Numbered from the stretch's first letter, positions 11,848-24,083 are shown. The stretch is DNA of 64,000 nt from Ambrosia x helenae (GCA_030844895.1 CM061231.1:372001-436000), one strand, 5' to 3'. Notes: generated by a model not told the origin, from the letters alone. A program made the numbers and translations.

Positions 11848-13979
11848 TTTAACACCCCAACCGATGGCGGAAACATCGGGATGTCACGTATTGATGATTG
11901 TTCAGTAGCTCATGGTAAATAATAAATTTCAATAAATGATTTAAATGAATTACATACAATTGTTCTAAAAATTTGTACATCAAAAAAAAAAAAAAAAAAA
12001 ACACTAGCTTCGCATCTTCAAGCATTAACTCTAATCTTCGAATAAGCCATAACCTGAAACATGTTAAGTTTGAAAATATTTTGGGTCAACAAAAGTTGGT
12101 GAGAATTACATAGGTTTTTGATAATTGAATAAAAATGTTGTGCAATTCATGTGTCATGTCAATCTAGTCCATATGTGAGAACATACTAGAAATAAATCGA
12201 GTGCATAACCAACCCTGGTGACTGTTATAATATGATACATCCCATACGCTCATGGTTCACTTGAATATGTTATACGATAACAAACACCCACGCTACCTTT
12301 GTAGGAGGCACGTATCCGGGTGGGATTGTCAGTCCAATAGATCTATCAATGTATACCGTCGGCTTGTACGGAGTTAATGATTATGCTAGAATGGTGCTTA
12401 CTCTAATCATGCTCAAGACATAATGCAACATAGAAAACACATAGACACATTGATGATTGAATTGCATAAATGATGTTGTAACATGTTTCACCCCAAAAAT
12501 GGTGATAAATAGAAAAGGGGCTATGTAAAACTCACCTTAGCAAAGTGTTAAGTCTTGCAAGAATTCAATGGGAATTGGCAATTTTATGCATGAACCTATG
12601 ATACGGTTATTCAAGATTAGTCTTCTCAAACTATTTGCGTGTTTCTAAAGTTTGTATTATAAATAGTTTAATATAAACTAGTGTTTGTATGACTAACATC
12701 CTTCATTATTATTGTTATTTAAATTTGCATTCTCACATAAAGATACAAATTTTTGTTTTCATACGATAATCTAAATAATTGGCCAATATTTCATCTTTGG
12801 AATATATGATTTTAAAAAAAATGGTTGTAAAGAAAAGAACCCAACAAGTATCGAAATCATATTTCAATTTGTAAGCATGGATATAAATGGAACTTGGAAG
12901 AAGTCACAAAAAAAATATATATCTTTATGGATCTGACTGAAACTCATAACCGTGAAATGTGAATTGGAAACCAACAACTCAACAAAGTGACATGGACCTA
13001 TGGTTTCGTTTGTGAACAAAACCAATCATGTAAAAAAAATGTTTCAATTACCTTCTTCTTCACATATAACCCATAGTATCCGCCCTCATCTTCAAACCCC
13101 AAAATTTGCGTTTAATGTTTATAGTTAATAATCAACACGTTAGGCTTTTAATCTATATAACGAGACGAGTAGATCGGTATTAGAGTTACCTTGAATGGGA
13201 CCTTGTTTGACGCCAACAAACTTGGAGGGAACTCACGACGGCTACTGGGATAGCAACCCAATGATAGAGAGGCAAGACGGGCGAAGGACAGAGTCGATGA
13301 GTGTTGTGCGTCGGTTCTTCGTCGGGAAAACAAAACAGAGTAAGAGCCAAGGGGAAAGTTGGTTTTGTTTGGTGAGTTTCAGGTTTGTGGTATTCACCAA
13401 AATTCCGAACAGGAGCGGCGGCTCGACGAGTGTTGAACAAAGGGAAGGAGGGGTGTCGTTTAAGATGCGAGTTGTGTTTGAAACAAGGGAAAAAAATCGA
13501 CCATTTATAGAATTAAAGGTCCGCATAAGAGCTATTGTGATGCTTGGAATATCCGGCAAGATATACGGCGTAAATCAAAGTGATATATATATTGAATATC
13601 CATTTGTCGGTTAAATGCGATTGATTTGGTGAAAGATTAGGAAAGTTTGAGACTATGATTATTTATAGGTGGTGTGCACTAGTATTGGATGGTTTTACAT
13701 TGGTTAATTATTAATATTCATTTGCTATAGTTATTTTTTTTTAAGCAAGTCAACGAAAATGAAGGATTTTTCTTTTCATTCTTTCCATGTTTCAATAGAA
13801 TAGTTCCAATTAATATTAAATGCACCAATAATTTGAAAATTCATGTGTCGCTAAGAATTGGTTGGGCTATATGATGAAGTAAAATCGCTTTATGGAAATT
13901 TAAAATTTTGAAATTTTATTTTGGTCACACTAGCTTTCTAAAATTTGATTTAATTTTTGACAAAATCATGATTGTTACA
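11848..13979 (-). repeat. LTR (5' LTR in element orientation)
   Basis: Partner of 7214-9343 with scattered substitutions and small poly(A)-length differences. The element end at 13973-13979 reads TGTTACA, next to the AGTAT duplication. Confidence 0.92.
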
Positions 13980-14454
13980 AGTATTGCTATATTTTTTTAA
14001 ATTTAAAAAATGATATGTTAGGGTTAAGCAATAACCAAAACAAAAACAAACGAAAACGAACCAAAAATCAGTTATTGATTATAATTTACCCTCGGTTAAC
14101 CAAAATTAACAAAACCAAACCATTAACTTTTTTGTATGAATCTATCTTTTATCTTTTGTATCTCCATTTTATGTATTTATAAATATCCATTTCATGTATT
14201 TCGAATATTATATATATTGAGTATGCCCCTTGATTTTACCGAAAATGTATTTCAAGCCTCGATAATGATTGTGCCACACACCAAGACAAATATTTTGGTT
14301 AATTAATTATGGCTTAACCGAACCAATCTAAATGTTATTTCCCGCCGCAACGCGCGAGCACACGACTAGTAATAAATTAATCATTAAAAATACAAAGTAC
14401 CTATAATAAAAAACTGAACTTTTTGAATTTGTTGTTTTCAAAAGGGGTAACTTT

Positions 14455-14872
14455 GTAGAAATGTAACCAAGTTTGCTAACTGTTCCAATTAAGTCACTCA
14501 AACTTTTTTTGTCTCTCTAAAGTCACTCAAGTTTCATTTAGTGTTCCAATACTATGTAATTATTAAGTTTCCAGGTTAAAGTGATGATGTGTCAGGTTTT
14601 AATATTTTTTAAACATGTAAAATTTAAAAAAAAATTATTTTTTTAAATCTTCATTTTATAAAACTCACCTAATAAAAATAATATCCACATAAGCATTAAA
14701 ATGAAAGAAAAAAATAAAAATAAAAAAAAGGTGACCTGATGACCTGGTAATTACATAGTATTAGAACAACAAATAAAACTTGAATGACTTTAGAGAGACA
14801 AACAAAGTTTGAGTGACTTAATTAGAATACCAAGCAAAGTTGGTTATATTTGTGTGTCATTTCTCGGATATG
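14455..14872. mobile_element. Foldback MITE in the GS promoter region
   Basis: Two arms of about 150 bp are inverted copies of each other. For example TTAAGTCACTCAAACTTT on the left pairs with AAAGTTTGAGTGACTTAA on the right, and TCTCTCTAAAGTCA with TGACTTTAGAGAGA. The arms surround an AT-rich centre. The right end lies about 45 bp upstream of the glutamine synthetase TATA box. Superfamily and exact ends were not fixed because no clear target duplication was found. Confidence 0.8.
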
Positions 14873-14916
14873 AAATTATGATTTCCTATCAATTATCAAC
14901 AAGAGCTAACTCCACT

Positions 14917-14923
14917 TATATAA
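14917..14923 (+). promoter_or_regulatory. TATA box of the glutamine synthetase gene
   Basis: TATATAA followed by AGG, 85 bp upstream of the ATG at 15002. The C/T-rich stretch after it (about 14935-14990) is a plausible transcription start and 5' UTR. Confidence 0.7.
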
Positions 14924-15001
14924 AGGTGCAACCCATCCCTGTATTTCGCACGTCTCTATATTCACTCTTTATCTCCTTCATCACAATCCCCAACAACTAT
15001 C

Positions 15002-18000
15002 ATGGCTCTGCTTACAGATCTTGTTAACCTTAACCTCACAGATACCACCCCTAAAATCATTGCAGAATACATATGGTATATGTTTTTCGCCAATAAAATC
15101 TCTCCTTCAGTTCCTGTTTTATGTTGATCTGCTCTCTTTCTTGATTCATTACCATGTTAATCATTTTCTGCTTTCCGTAGGGATGAGACCAGTAATAGTA
15201 TTTTATCTAATACTTACCTTACTATATAGTAATGACTCGTACTACCAAATATTGTACTGTAACCAGTACGGTATGGTATTGTATTGTGCAATTAAAAGTC
15301 TTGATCCACTATCGTACAACATAGTACCAATACCAAACTTAAGCTAAATTTAAACCAGTACCGGTATGGTATTGTGCCCTTAAAAGTCTTGTCTTGATCT
15401 GCTACCGTACTTACCGAACTTGAAGTAAAATTAAAACTGAATCACGTATCGTATCATATATGTTTGGTCAGTACCAGACTAACAGTATTCGGTAGTAAAT
15501 ATTTCTCTGTAATTTGGGATGCAGAAAAAAGTTTAAAAAATATTATAAAGAATATATATATATATAAAAAAAAAAGAGTATCTTGAAAGTTGAAACCATC
15601 TCCATCTTCATGACCTTCACCATCTGAATTGTTTTGGATTTATGATTTGGATGGATTAATGAAAAAGATCGGTAGAGGGGCTTCCCCTGTTTTCTTGATC
15701 CTGCAAAAAAAATAAAAAAAAAATAAAAGATTTGACCTTTTTTGTTTTGTAACGAACCCAATTAAATTAAATTTAATCTTAAAAGGGTTTAAAGCTTAAA
15801 TCCTTTTAATTTCTTGTGTAATTTAAGTGAATTAACGTCTGTTTATTATTTTTTGTTAGCTACTAATTAAAATAAAAAAAATATGGTTAATTTGTAAACA
15901 GGGTCGGTGGATCAGGCATGGACCTTAGAAGCAAAGCTAGAGTAAGTAAATTTGTTGTTCATGTTTATATTTAGTAAATAAACTCAATCTATTTAAATAT
16001 TATTATTATTTTGTGGATTTTAGACGCTTGCAGGTCCGGTGGATGATCCGAAGAAGCTACCGAAGTGGAACTATGATGGGTCAAGCACAGGGCAAGCTCC
16101 TGGGGAAGATAGTGAAGTTATTTTATAGTGAGTATCCACTGTAGTTTGACTTATACTTTTAGTAGTAAAGGTTTGGATTTAGTTTTTATTGTTTTGATTT
16201 GATTTGATTTGATTTGATGTACTTAACAGCCCTCAAGCCATTTTTAAGGATCCCTTCAGGAGAGGCAATAATATATTGGTACATTTTCAAGATTTTTTCT
16301 ATGGATAATTAGGATACTGTATACCTACCTGTAAAACCGGAGGGTTGGTCGGAGTAACGGGCTATACTGGGTTCGGGTCAGAAGGGCGGACCAAACTGGC
16401 TATGGGTCCAAGTCAGAATGGGTTCTGTTCTGACCAAAATGACTAATACAGAAATTATACATGGGCGAGTCAGGTTGGGTCGGGCGGGGTAACGGGTCAT
16501 AACATGTTCAGGAATGAGTTCTGACCAACCTGGGTGTGGGTCAAACCGGATTGTTTTGTAAAGTGGTAATTTGGGTTTGGGTCAGAACTGGGTTCGGGTC
16601 TGAATTGGTTTATAGCAAACTGGGTACGGGTTGCGACTTTCTGATCAGATTTCATAACATTGATGTGGTCGTAGGTGATGTGTGATGCTTACACTCCGGC
16701 CGGTGAGCCAATCCCAAGTAACAAGAGGTGTACTGCTGCCAAGATCTTCAGCAACCCGGAAGTCGAAAAGGAGGTTCCATGGTATTTTCCTTGAGTTTAT
16801 TAGCATTTACTTTTATAATTAACTACAATTCGACCGTAAACTCAATGTTTTCCCTGTTAATAGGTATGGAATTGAGCAAGAATACACTTTGCTGCAGAAG
16901 GATGTCAACTGGCCTCTAGGCTGGCCTAAAGGCGGTTTCCCTGGTCCACAGGTAATCAATCTTGTTGTAATCATGTTCGCGAAAGCAGAAAATTCGGTCA
17001 AATTGTCACTAATGTATCAACTATAAATGCGATTCAATTTAGGGGCCATACTATTGTGGCATTGGTGCTGATAAAGCTTTTGGTCGCGATATTGTTGATG
17101 CACACTATAAGGCTTGTCTATATGCCGGCATTAATATTAGCGGTATCAATGGCGAAGTTATGCCTGGACAGGTAAATTTTGTTTCGTTTTGACACGTCCC
17201 GTTTCCCCATTTGCAACCTTATAAAACTCAACTTTGTTGGTACATAGTGGGAGTTTCAAGTTGGACCTGCTGTAGGCATCTCTGCAGGCGATGAACTGTG
17301 GGTGGCTCGTTATATTCTCGAGGTGTTTGCATCTACTGTTTATTTTCATTTTCTCAATACATACTTTGGTTGAGAATCTCGAAATCCTGACATTGCGCTT
17401 TTGTTTTGTTCAGAGGATTACTGAGATTGCTGGAGTGGTGGTTTCGTTTGACCCCAAGCCGATCCCGGTCAGTATTGTTTCAACTTCTTTTAATCGTGTT
17501 AACAATGTAAGTATCACGAATTAAAGATGATATCCTGAACAGGGCGACTGGAACGGCGCTGGTGCTCATTGTAATTATAGGTAAATCAGCTCTTTAGATG
17601 TACTTGGCATAACTTACAAATTCAGTTTCATTTATGACATTTTCAATAAATAAATGGTTAAACAGGTCAACTCGTTAACCCGTCGGGTTGACATGAGCAT
17701 GACTCGTTGAAGTGTTCGACCTGTAAATGACCCAAACCCAATAACACTAAACCCAAACCGCAAATTTCGTGTAGGTTCGTTCCATGTTTTCTTGTCGTGT
17801 AAGAATTTTACACCCCTAATTCTAATCACAAATTAATAATCATCATCTTTCAGCACAAAATCCATGAGAGAGGAAGGCGGGTACGAGGTGATCAAGAAAG
17901 CGATCGAGAAGTTGAGCCTGAGGCACAAGGAACACATCGCTGCGTATGGTGATGGCAATGAGCGTCGTCTAACAGGTCGCCATGAGACCGCTGACATCAA

Positions 18001-18253
18001 CACCTTTTTATGGGTACATCCTGATATCATGTGACATAAACAGTTAAAAACAGTTTAAACAATTGTAACTGATCTTGTGTTTCAACTGTTTGTGCAGGGT
18101 GTTGCTAACCGTGGAGCGTCTGTTCGTGTGGGACGGGACACAGAGAAAGAAGGCAAAGGGTATTTCGAGGACCGAAGGCCGGCTTCTAACATGGATCCAT
18201 ATGTTGTGACCTCCATGATTGCTGAGACCACCATTTTGTGGAACAAATCTTGA
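15002..18253 (+). CDS. GLN1: Cytosolic glutamine synthetase (GS1), 12 exons
   Basis: The enzyme makes glutamine from glutamate, ammonium and ATP. The exons I read are 15002-15075, 15902-15941, 16024-16127, 16230-16278, 16675-16781, 16864-16951, 17043-17171, 17248-17322, 17414-17467, 17543-17580, 17854-18013 and 18098-18253, all with GT-AG introns. They total 1074 nt (357 residues), against about 356 for plant GS1. The protein starts [12 protein letters not shown] with no plastid transit peptide, which points to the cytosol. Family motifs seen are [10 protein letters not shown] near the N-terminus, IEQEYTLLQ with metal-binding Glu, [17 protein letters not shown], the ATP signature [17 protein letters not shown], and [11 protein letters not shown]. 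Unusual residues are Cys in AHCNYS (Thr is usual), Pro in KPIPGDW (Gln is usual) and Leu in NTFLWGVANRG. The reading frame is intact and the gene is probably functional. Confidence 0.95.
15200..15480. repeat. Diverged tandem duplication in GS intron 1
   Basis: Two copies of a 90-100 bp unit rich in GGTATGGTATTGT and AAAAGTCTTG motifs. The ACCGGTA-type wording resembles the dispersed repeat at 5585-5720. It is a repeat insertion within the first and longest intron. Confidence 0.6.
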
Positions 18254-18943
18254 AGAAAAATAATTTGGATGATGAAGTAATGAGGCCTGTTATGAGGGAG
18301 ATTTGATAAGAAATTTACTAGAAATTAGTCTCGACCCTTGTTATTATTATCTTGATAATTAGTTGCATGTTACCTTGTTTTATTGTACTTCATCTTCATG
18401 GGAGTATTGTTACTTGACTTACCTATATTAATAAAAATAGCTAAGGGTTGATTTTGACTGGTTGTGGTTGCTGAGTATGTTTTTATTCATTGTAGTGCCT
18501 TTTTGAGGTGACAAAATGTACCTGTGTTGAATTAGTATATATGAGTTAGGGATGGTAATGGGTTGGGTTATGGCTAATCTTATGCCTCGTTGTAAAATCT
18601 TTTCTCATACACGGGTCATTATCCGTCGGGTGTTTTTTCTAATGTATTTACCCGTCAAGTATCCGGTATAATGTTCTCTCTCGCACACACACTATAATAT
18701 TGTTGTAATATTTAAAATGATTTTTGAAAAATGATGTAATGTTAAAGATAAAATGGGTGTTTGAAACTAATATAATGTTGTAAATGACCTGATGCATTTG
18801 TGAACGTTTGAATTAATGTGGTAAATAGCATGACGCATTTGTGAATATTTGAAATGTCTAGCGTTAGAGATGCTCTAAGTAAATTTTGTTTCTTCATGTC
18901 GCCTTCTACTTATCGCATCTCTTGATATTATAATATTTCTATA
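18254..18943 (+). other. GS 3' UTR and downstream intergenic DNA
   Basis: An AATAAAAAT element at about 18429-18437, some 175 bp past the stop codon, is a plausible polyadenylation signal. The rest is AT-rich with no open frame of note. Confidence 0.5.
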
Positions 18944-19350
18944 GGGGAGGGTTATCTTGAGAACGCTAAATATCGCGAGAACAGTGAGAACAAGTGAGAA
19001 ACTAATCAAAATCATTTTTTTTCAATACAAACCTAATTATAATTAAAATATAACATTAATAAATGAATTTTCTTTCCAAATAATTCATCTTTTCTTGCAA
19101 AAACACTTTCAAATTAACTTTTTACACATGTGTAAATGAAACAGTTTACACATGTATAAACAGTAAATTTACACATGTGTAAAAACAATTTATTTTCATA
19201 TACGTTTGAATTTTTACGCGTAAATTGTGTTTTTGAGATTGTATTTTAGTAATAAAGATAAGTGTAAAAAGAAAATTTGAATTTGAATGGTTTTAGATGC
19301 CGTTCTCGCGGTTCACACGAAATATATGTGTTCTCAAATTAACTTTCCCC
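18944..19350. mobile_element. Small MULE-like MITE with 10-bp duplication
   Basis: A 407-bp element with inverted ends of about 21 bp: GGGGAGGGTTATCTTGAGAAC on the left, and GGGGAAAGTTAATTTGAGAAC when the right end is read from the other strand. It is flanked by exact direct repeats TATTTCTATA at 18934-18943 and 19351-19360. A 9-10 bp duplication is typical of Mutator-like elements. No coding capacity. It shares its terminus with the larger elements at 19404-25626 and 50316-52804. Confidence 0.88.
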
Positions 19351-19366
19351 TATTTCTATAACATCT

Positions 19367-19397
<31 letters not shown>

Positions 19398-19769
19398 TAT
19401 ATAGGGGAGGGATAATTTGAAAACCCTCCCCAGTTAAGAAAAACCAACGAAACCCATAATCTAACCATCCATTGTGACTGATCAAGGGTGGAGATTGATT
19501 CTTGCTTTTATTCAAAAGTTGAGATAAATATTTAGTAGAAAAGGGTAATATAGTTCAATAAATTACTTTCCTCTCTCTCTCTCTTCTGTCCCTTATCCTT
19601 TGTCCTCTCTCTCTCCTCTATCCTCTCTCTAACAAATGTTTTTATAACTATTATCATTAAATAATTACCATTTGTCTAACTTTTTGAAAAAAAAAATGTT
19701 ACACAAATATCGTATGTTTTTTTCATAGTAAGACATGTATCATATGTTTTAACGACTTGTCTCACCAAA

Positions 19770-20030
19770 AACATATGATTTTCACGAGTTATCTCACTAA
19801 AAACATATAGCAAAATTATAGCCCAACAACAAAAACACATGTTTTCACGAATTATCTCACTAAAAACGTATAATAAAATTATAGCCCAACAACAAAAACA
19901 CATGTTTTCACGAATTATCTCACTAAAAACATATAATAAAATTATAGCCCAACAAAAAAAACAAACGTTTTCACAAACTTATCTCACTAAAAAAGTTCAA
20001 AATTATCATCCAAACAACAAAAAACATATG
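19770..20030 (+). repeat. Minisatellite, about 63-bp units
   Basis: About four units, each with ATCTCACTAAAAAC and AAAATTATAGCCCAACAA, become progressively more diverged. The open frames across them on both strands are repetitive peptides, not genes. Confidence 0.8.
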
Positions 20031-20967
20031 TGTTTTGGATGAAAAAAATACTTTGATACACAAAAAAAACCGAACTGTGAACATTTACAAAAAAAAAACC
20101 CGGATCTAGATCTTGAACACCAAAACCCATATTCACCTTCATCGAAAACCGGAGAGAGGTTGTGTGTGTAGATCTTCATCTTCCACAATGCTACCACCGG
20201 CGTCTCGTTTCACTTTTGCACGAGCCATAGATCTGTTGGGTTAGAATCAACAAAAAAAAAACATAAGTTTTTGAATGAAAAAAGAACTTTGAAATACAAA
20301 AAAAAAAATTGACAGAGTAAAAAAAATATATGCTTTGACAAGAGTAAAAAAATATACAAAAAAGAACTTTCATATGAGATTCCTTTGTTCTTGTACTTCG
20401 GCCAACAGTTGGGTGGTTTCCTGGGAGAAATCATCAAGATGCTTTTTCAAGAACACCACTTCAACACAGTCCTCTCAATAAAAAATGCATCCACTTCAAC
20501 AAAAATCCCCTCTTGTATAAACAATCTGCATAAAACCATAACCATCATAACAAAAATATCTTCCGATTAGTTTCTAAATATTTACAAAAAAAACAGAGAA
20601 CGAAACGTAAATCTGGTTGTTTTGACGGTACATTAGATCTTGAATTATCACCATCTTCGTTGACCACAACCACCGTCAACCACCGTCAGATCTAGAAACG
20701 TTATTTGTTCTTACATTGGATCTTAAATCTGGGATGTTTTTTATGAAAACGTTTGTAAGAAAATATATTGAGAGATGGAAACTTTTATCAGATCTTAAAT
20801 CCGGGTTGTTTTTTATGGAAACGTTCGTCAGCTTATGCATTATCAGATCTGCATCATCAAGGACGTCGTTGTATGTGGCGGTGATGGTGGTGATGATGAC
20901 GCTGGTGATTGTTGTTGGTGGGGGGTCGATTTTAGATGTTATGATGTTGATAGTGAGAGATGGTAGT

Positions 20968-21012
20968 TGTAACATCGCAAAATTTTCCCCAAAATTTTAA
21001 TACATAAAAAGC

Positions 21013-21054
<42 letters not shown>

Positions 21055-22338
21055 TACACCTTTATCATTAATATTATACAAATGTGCCTAAGTCTTTATT
21101 TATCCTAACTCACAACTTATATAGATACATAAATGTATATAAATAATAATAATAATATGATTCTAAATTCTTTTTTTTTTTCACATACAAGATTTTTTTT
21201 TTTTTTAAATAAAGCCTTGAGTCAAATAGTCAAAGTCCTAGTCAAAGTCTTAGTCAAACAGTCAAAGTCTTAGTCAAATAGTCAATTCATCATAAAACCT
21301 TACTTTATGATGTTGACCAATTTTAATGGCTAATTGACTCCAAAACTAGTATAAAAACCCACCTATGACCCATCATACTTTGCACCTCTAAATCGATTGT
21401 TTCAATCCGATTAAACTTTCCCTCATACCTTTCTTCTATAGTCTATTACTTCTACAATTGAAGCTTTGATTATAAGCTCTTGTAATTGGCGAATTGGAAG
21501 CTTGATATTCTTTCTTTTTCGTTTTCTTCAATTTGGACTAGCTACGTTGTTGAGTCTTTGGGATTCGCCTCGCATACATTCACAACACATTATTCTATTT
21601 TTTTACGAGACATAACATTTTGCTAAGGTGAGTTTTACATAGCCCCTTTTTCTATTTATCACCATTTCTGGGGTGAAACATGTTACAACATCATTTTATG
21701 CAATTCAACCATCAATGTGTCTATGTGTTTTCTATGTTGCATTATGTCTTGAGCATGATTAGAGTAAGCACCATTCTAGCATAATCATTAACTCTGTACA
21801 AGCCGGCGGTAAACATTGATAGATCTATTGGACTGACAATCCCACCCGGATACGTGCCTCCTACAAAGGTTGCGTGGGTGTTTGTTATCGTATAACATAT
21901 TGGACCATGAGCGTATGGTATGTATCATTTTATAACAGTCATCAGGGTTGATTATGCACTCGATTTATTTCTAGTATGTTCTCACATATGGACTAGATTG
22001 ACATGACACATGAATTGCACAACATTTTTATTCATTTTATTATCAAAAACCTATGTAATTCTCACCAACTTTTGTTGACCCAAAATACTTTCAAAATTAA
22101 CATGTTTCAGGTAACAATGAAGCTGAGGCTTGAGTTAGCATGAGGATTTAACATGAAGTTTTATTTGAAGTTATTGAAGTTTTGTTATTTGATATCATGT
22201 ATTGAATTCCTAGACATCATTTTATATTTGGATATTATGTTTGAATAAATTATTTAAAATTTATATTATACCATGTGCTACTGAAACAATCATCAATACG
22301 TGGCACCCCGATGTTTCCGCCATCGGTTGGGTGTTACA
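20968..22338 (+). repeat. 5' LTR of the TR-GAG element
   Basis: Includes a (TA)n tract near 21018-21050 and a run of AGTCAAA-type repeats near 21213-21285. The stretch about 21605-22110 is the inverted match of the LTR core of the 7214-13979 element. Confidence 0.92.
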
Positions 22339-22341
22339 GAT

Positions 22342-22354
22342 TGGTATCAGAGCC
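22342..22354 (+). other. Primer binding site (initiator tRNA-Met)
   Basis: TGGTATCAGAGCC three bases after the 5' LTR end. This is the same primer type and spacing as in the minus-strand relative at 11832-11844. Confidence 0.88.
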
Positions 22355-22884
22355 ATGGTTATAGGGAATTAGGTTATTAGAAAAATAATCTAGTCTATAA
22401 CCATAGGATTTAACCAGTACTTGCTTCTTTTACTTGCTATTCTCTATCTCCCTCCTACTTCTTATCCCTACATTAATCCCTACGAGAAGGTTGCTCTCCA
22501 TCACTGGATCCACTCTTAGACTAATAAGGCAAAACCCTCAGGTTTAACCTGAACCACCTTGAGATCTCGTCGAAGTTCTAGATTTTAATAACGAACACGT
22601 GCAATCTGGAAGGGTGAACGCCTGTATTCTGAGTCTTCTGTCTAGGCTGGCATTGCGCATATATCCCAATCAGACGAGGGACCCGGATGCCTACCTGGGA
22701 ATTCTCGGGATGAGTGTTCACTTATAGGCTAAAGCATGTCTTCACTATGTTGTTGGAATCTGGAATCTTTGATACGTCAACGTTTTCGTTTATTCGTTTT
22801 AATTAATGAATAAATGATTACATTCCTTATATCACCTCATTCATTTCATGCCACATTGAACCTTCATTGTGTCCCTTACAGATC

Positions 22885-23523
22885 ATGTCTCCACATCGCA
22901 GCACTCGCAATAACAGTGGTGAAAACCAAGAGGAAAGTAACACCAACCACAACAACAACAAAAACAACAAAGGTGTTGATGCCCAACTGGCTGCGATTAT
23001 TTCCCAACAAATGGCGCAACAAATCACAACTCTGGTTTCTAACTTGTTGGCTCAAGTCATCCCAATGAATGGGAACGGCAATGGAAATGGAAATGGCGAT
23101 GGAAATCACATAAAGAACGGGACCTTAGTTCGGAAAGGCGAGAAAACAAGTATTGTGGCCGCAGTAACTACCGAGAACCAGAAGCGCAAGACCAGGGATC
23201 CTAATGTAAACCTCACTACACAAGCTTCTAACAAGAAACCCTATACAAGAAACTTTCCATTGTGTAACACATGCAAACGACATCACCCCACTGTTTCAGT
23301 GTGTCGCATGTGCACCAATTGTGGTAGGTATGGCCATCTGGTCAACACATGTCGTGAGTCCCCAAACCCTAACACCAACCAACCAACCAACCCTGCTCAG
23401 GTTGCTAATCTTAATCGTTCTGGTAAATACAACTATGGTAAATGCTATGAATGTGGAAACCCAAATCATTTCCGTAACCGATGCCCTAAACTAAATCGAG
23501 ATCAAGACCCTCCAGCTACTTAA
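22885..23523 (+). CDS. Shortened Gag with two CCHC zinc knuckles
   Basis: A Gag-like nucleocapsid protein of 212 residues, starting at the Met of MSPHRSTRNN; a Met six codons upstream (22867) is possible. The N-terminus is Asn-rich. A short helical stretch (DAQLAAIISQQMAQQI) and an Asn-Gly repeat follow. A Cys/His-rich region CNTCKRHHPTVSVC leads into a classical knuckle CTNCGRYGHLVNTC and a second, CYECGNPNHFRNRC. The usual capsid domain between N-terminus and knuckles is missing, so the protein is far shorter than an autonomous Gag and looks like an in-frame internal deletion. It would bind the element's RNA for packaging by a helper. The frame is intact, consistent with recent activity or selection. 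Confidence 0.85.
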   Translation: MSPHRSTRNNSGENQEESNTNHNNNKNNKGVDAQLAAIISQQMAQQITTLVSNLLAQVIPMNGNGNGNGNGDGNHIKNGTLVRKGEKTSIVAAVTTENQKRKTRDPNVNLTTQASNKKPYTRNFPLCNTCKRHHPTVSVCRMCTNCGRYGHLVNTCRESPNPNTNQPTNPAQVANLNRSGKYNYGKCYECGNPNHFRNRCPKLNRDQDPPAT

Positions 23524-23701
23524 CAGCAAACCCCACCATTTGAATGATGTCTACTTTTTAATTCTATGTATTGACACTTTTTGATTCAAGTAATAAATTC
23601 AAGTATTATCATAACATCTGAGTGCATGCTTGTTTGAATGTGAACTAATTGCTATATTTATAATCATACTTGCTTACTTGTACAACAATTAGTTGACTAC
23701 C

Positions 23702-23820
23702 AAACAACCTACTCAACGATTGGTAGAGGTCATCATGTCTTTCCAACAGTCGGAGAGGCCCTACAACCTGCTCAACGACTGGTGGAGACTATCGAACCTG
23801 CTCAACAATCGGTAGAGTCA
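23702..23820 (+). repeat. Minisatellite shared with the sister element
   Basis: Three units with CTCAACRAYYGGTRGAG-like cores, equivalent to the array at 9945-10170 on the other strand. Confidence 0.75.
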
Positions 23821-23965
23821 TAAAAGGACGCAAAACCCTAATGTAAGGTAAATTGATAATTACGGTCCGGAACGTAATCATGAATTTACAGGTACGTTAA
23901 GGTAGTGAGAAATTTTATCAAGGTTTTCGGTAGTCGACCAATTGTATACCTGGTGTTTTTCTTTT

Positions 23966-23982
23966 AACTTCGGGACGAAGTT
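23966..23982. other. Conserved hairpin beside the polypurine tract
   Basis: AACTTCG-GGA-CGAAGTT stem-loop immediately upstream of the purine tract AAAAGTAGGGAGAC, matching 9362-9378 in the sister element. Confidence 0.6.
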
Positions 23983-23999
23983 CCTAAAAGTAGGGAGAC

Positions 24000-24044
24000 T
24001 GTAACATCGCAAAATTTTCCCCAAAATTTTAATACATAAAAAGC

Positions 24045-24083
<39 letters not shown>

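Larger units (their letters stand above)
7214..13979 (-). mobile_element. Non-autonomous LTR retrotransposon without ORFs
   Basis: Two near-identical direct repeats of 2.13 kb (7214-9343 and 11848-13979) enclose 2.5 kb and are flanked by the exact 5-bp duplication AGTAT (7209-7213, 13980-13984). On the minus strand a primer site matching initiator-Met tRNA (TGGTATCAGAGCC) lies just inside the upstream LTR, and a purine tract (AGTAGGGGAGA) lies just before the downstream LTR at 9344. The internal region carries no gag, protease, RT or integrase and must depend on proteins from a relative. It shares internal and LTR sequence with the gag-bearing element at 20968-25373. High LTR identity implies a fairly recent insertion. 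Confidence 0.92.
6902..14369 (+). mobile_element. Probable Helitron split by an LTR element
   Basis: The 3' side ends in a GC-rich stretch (CCGCCGCAACGCGCG) followed by CACACGACTAG and then T, the plant Helitron arrangement of a 3' hairpin and a CTRR end inserted before T. The proposed 5' end, TCCATACTATATTATAAG at 6902, resembles the common plant Helitron start. The base before it is G rather than the expected A, so the 5' boundary is uncertain. Without the retrotransposon at 7214-13979 the element would be about 700 bp and non-autonomous. No Rep/helicase is present. Confidence 0.5.

Noticed and set aside
19676..20042. Open frames with repeated peptides on both strands
   Set aside because: They are translations of the 63-bp minisatellite units.
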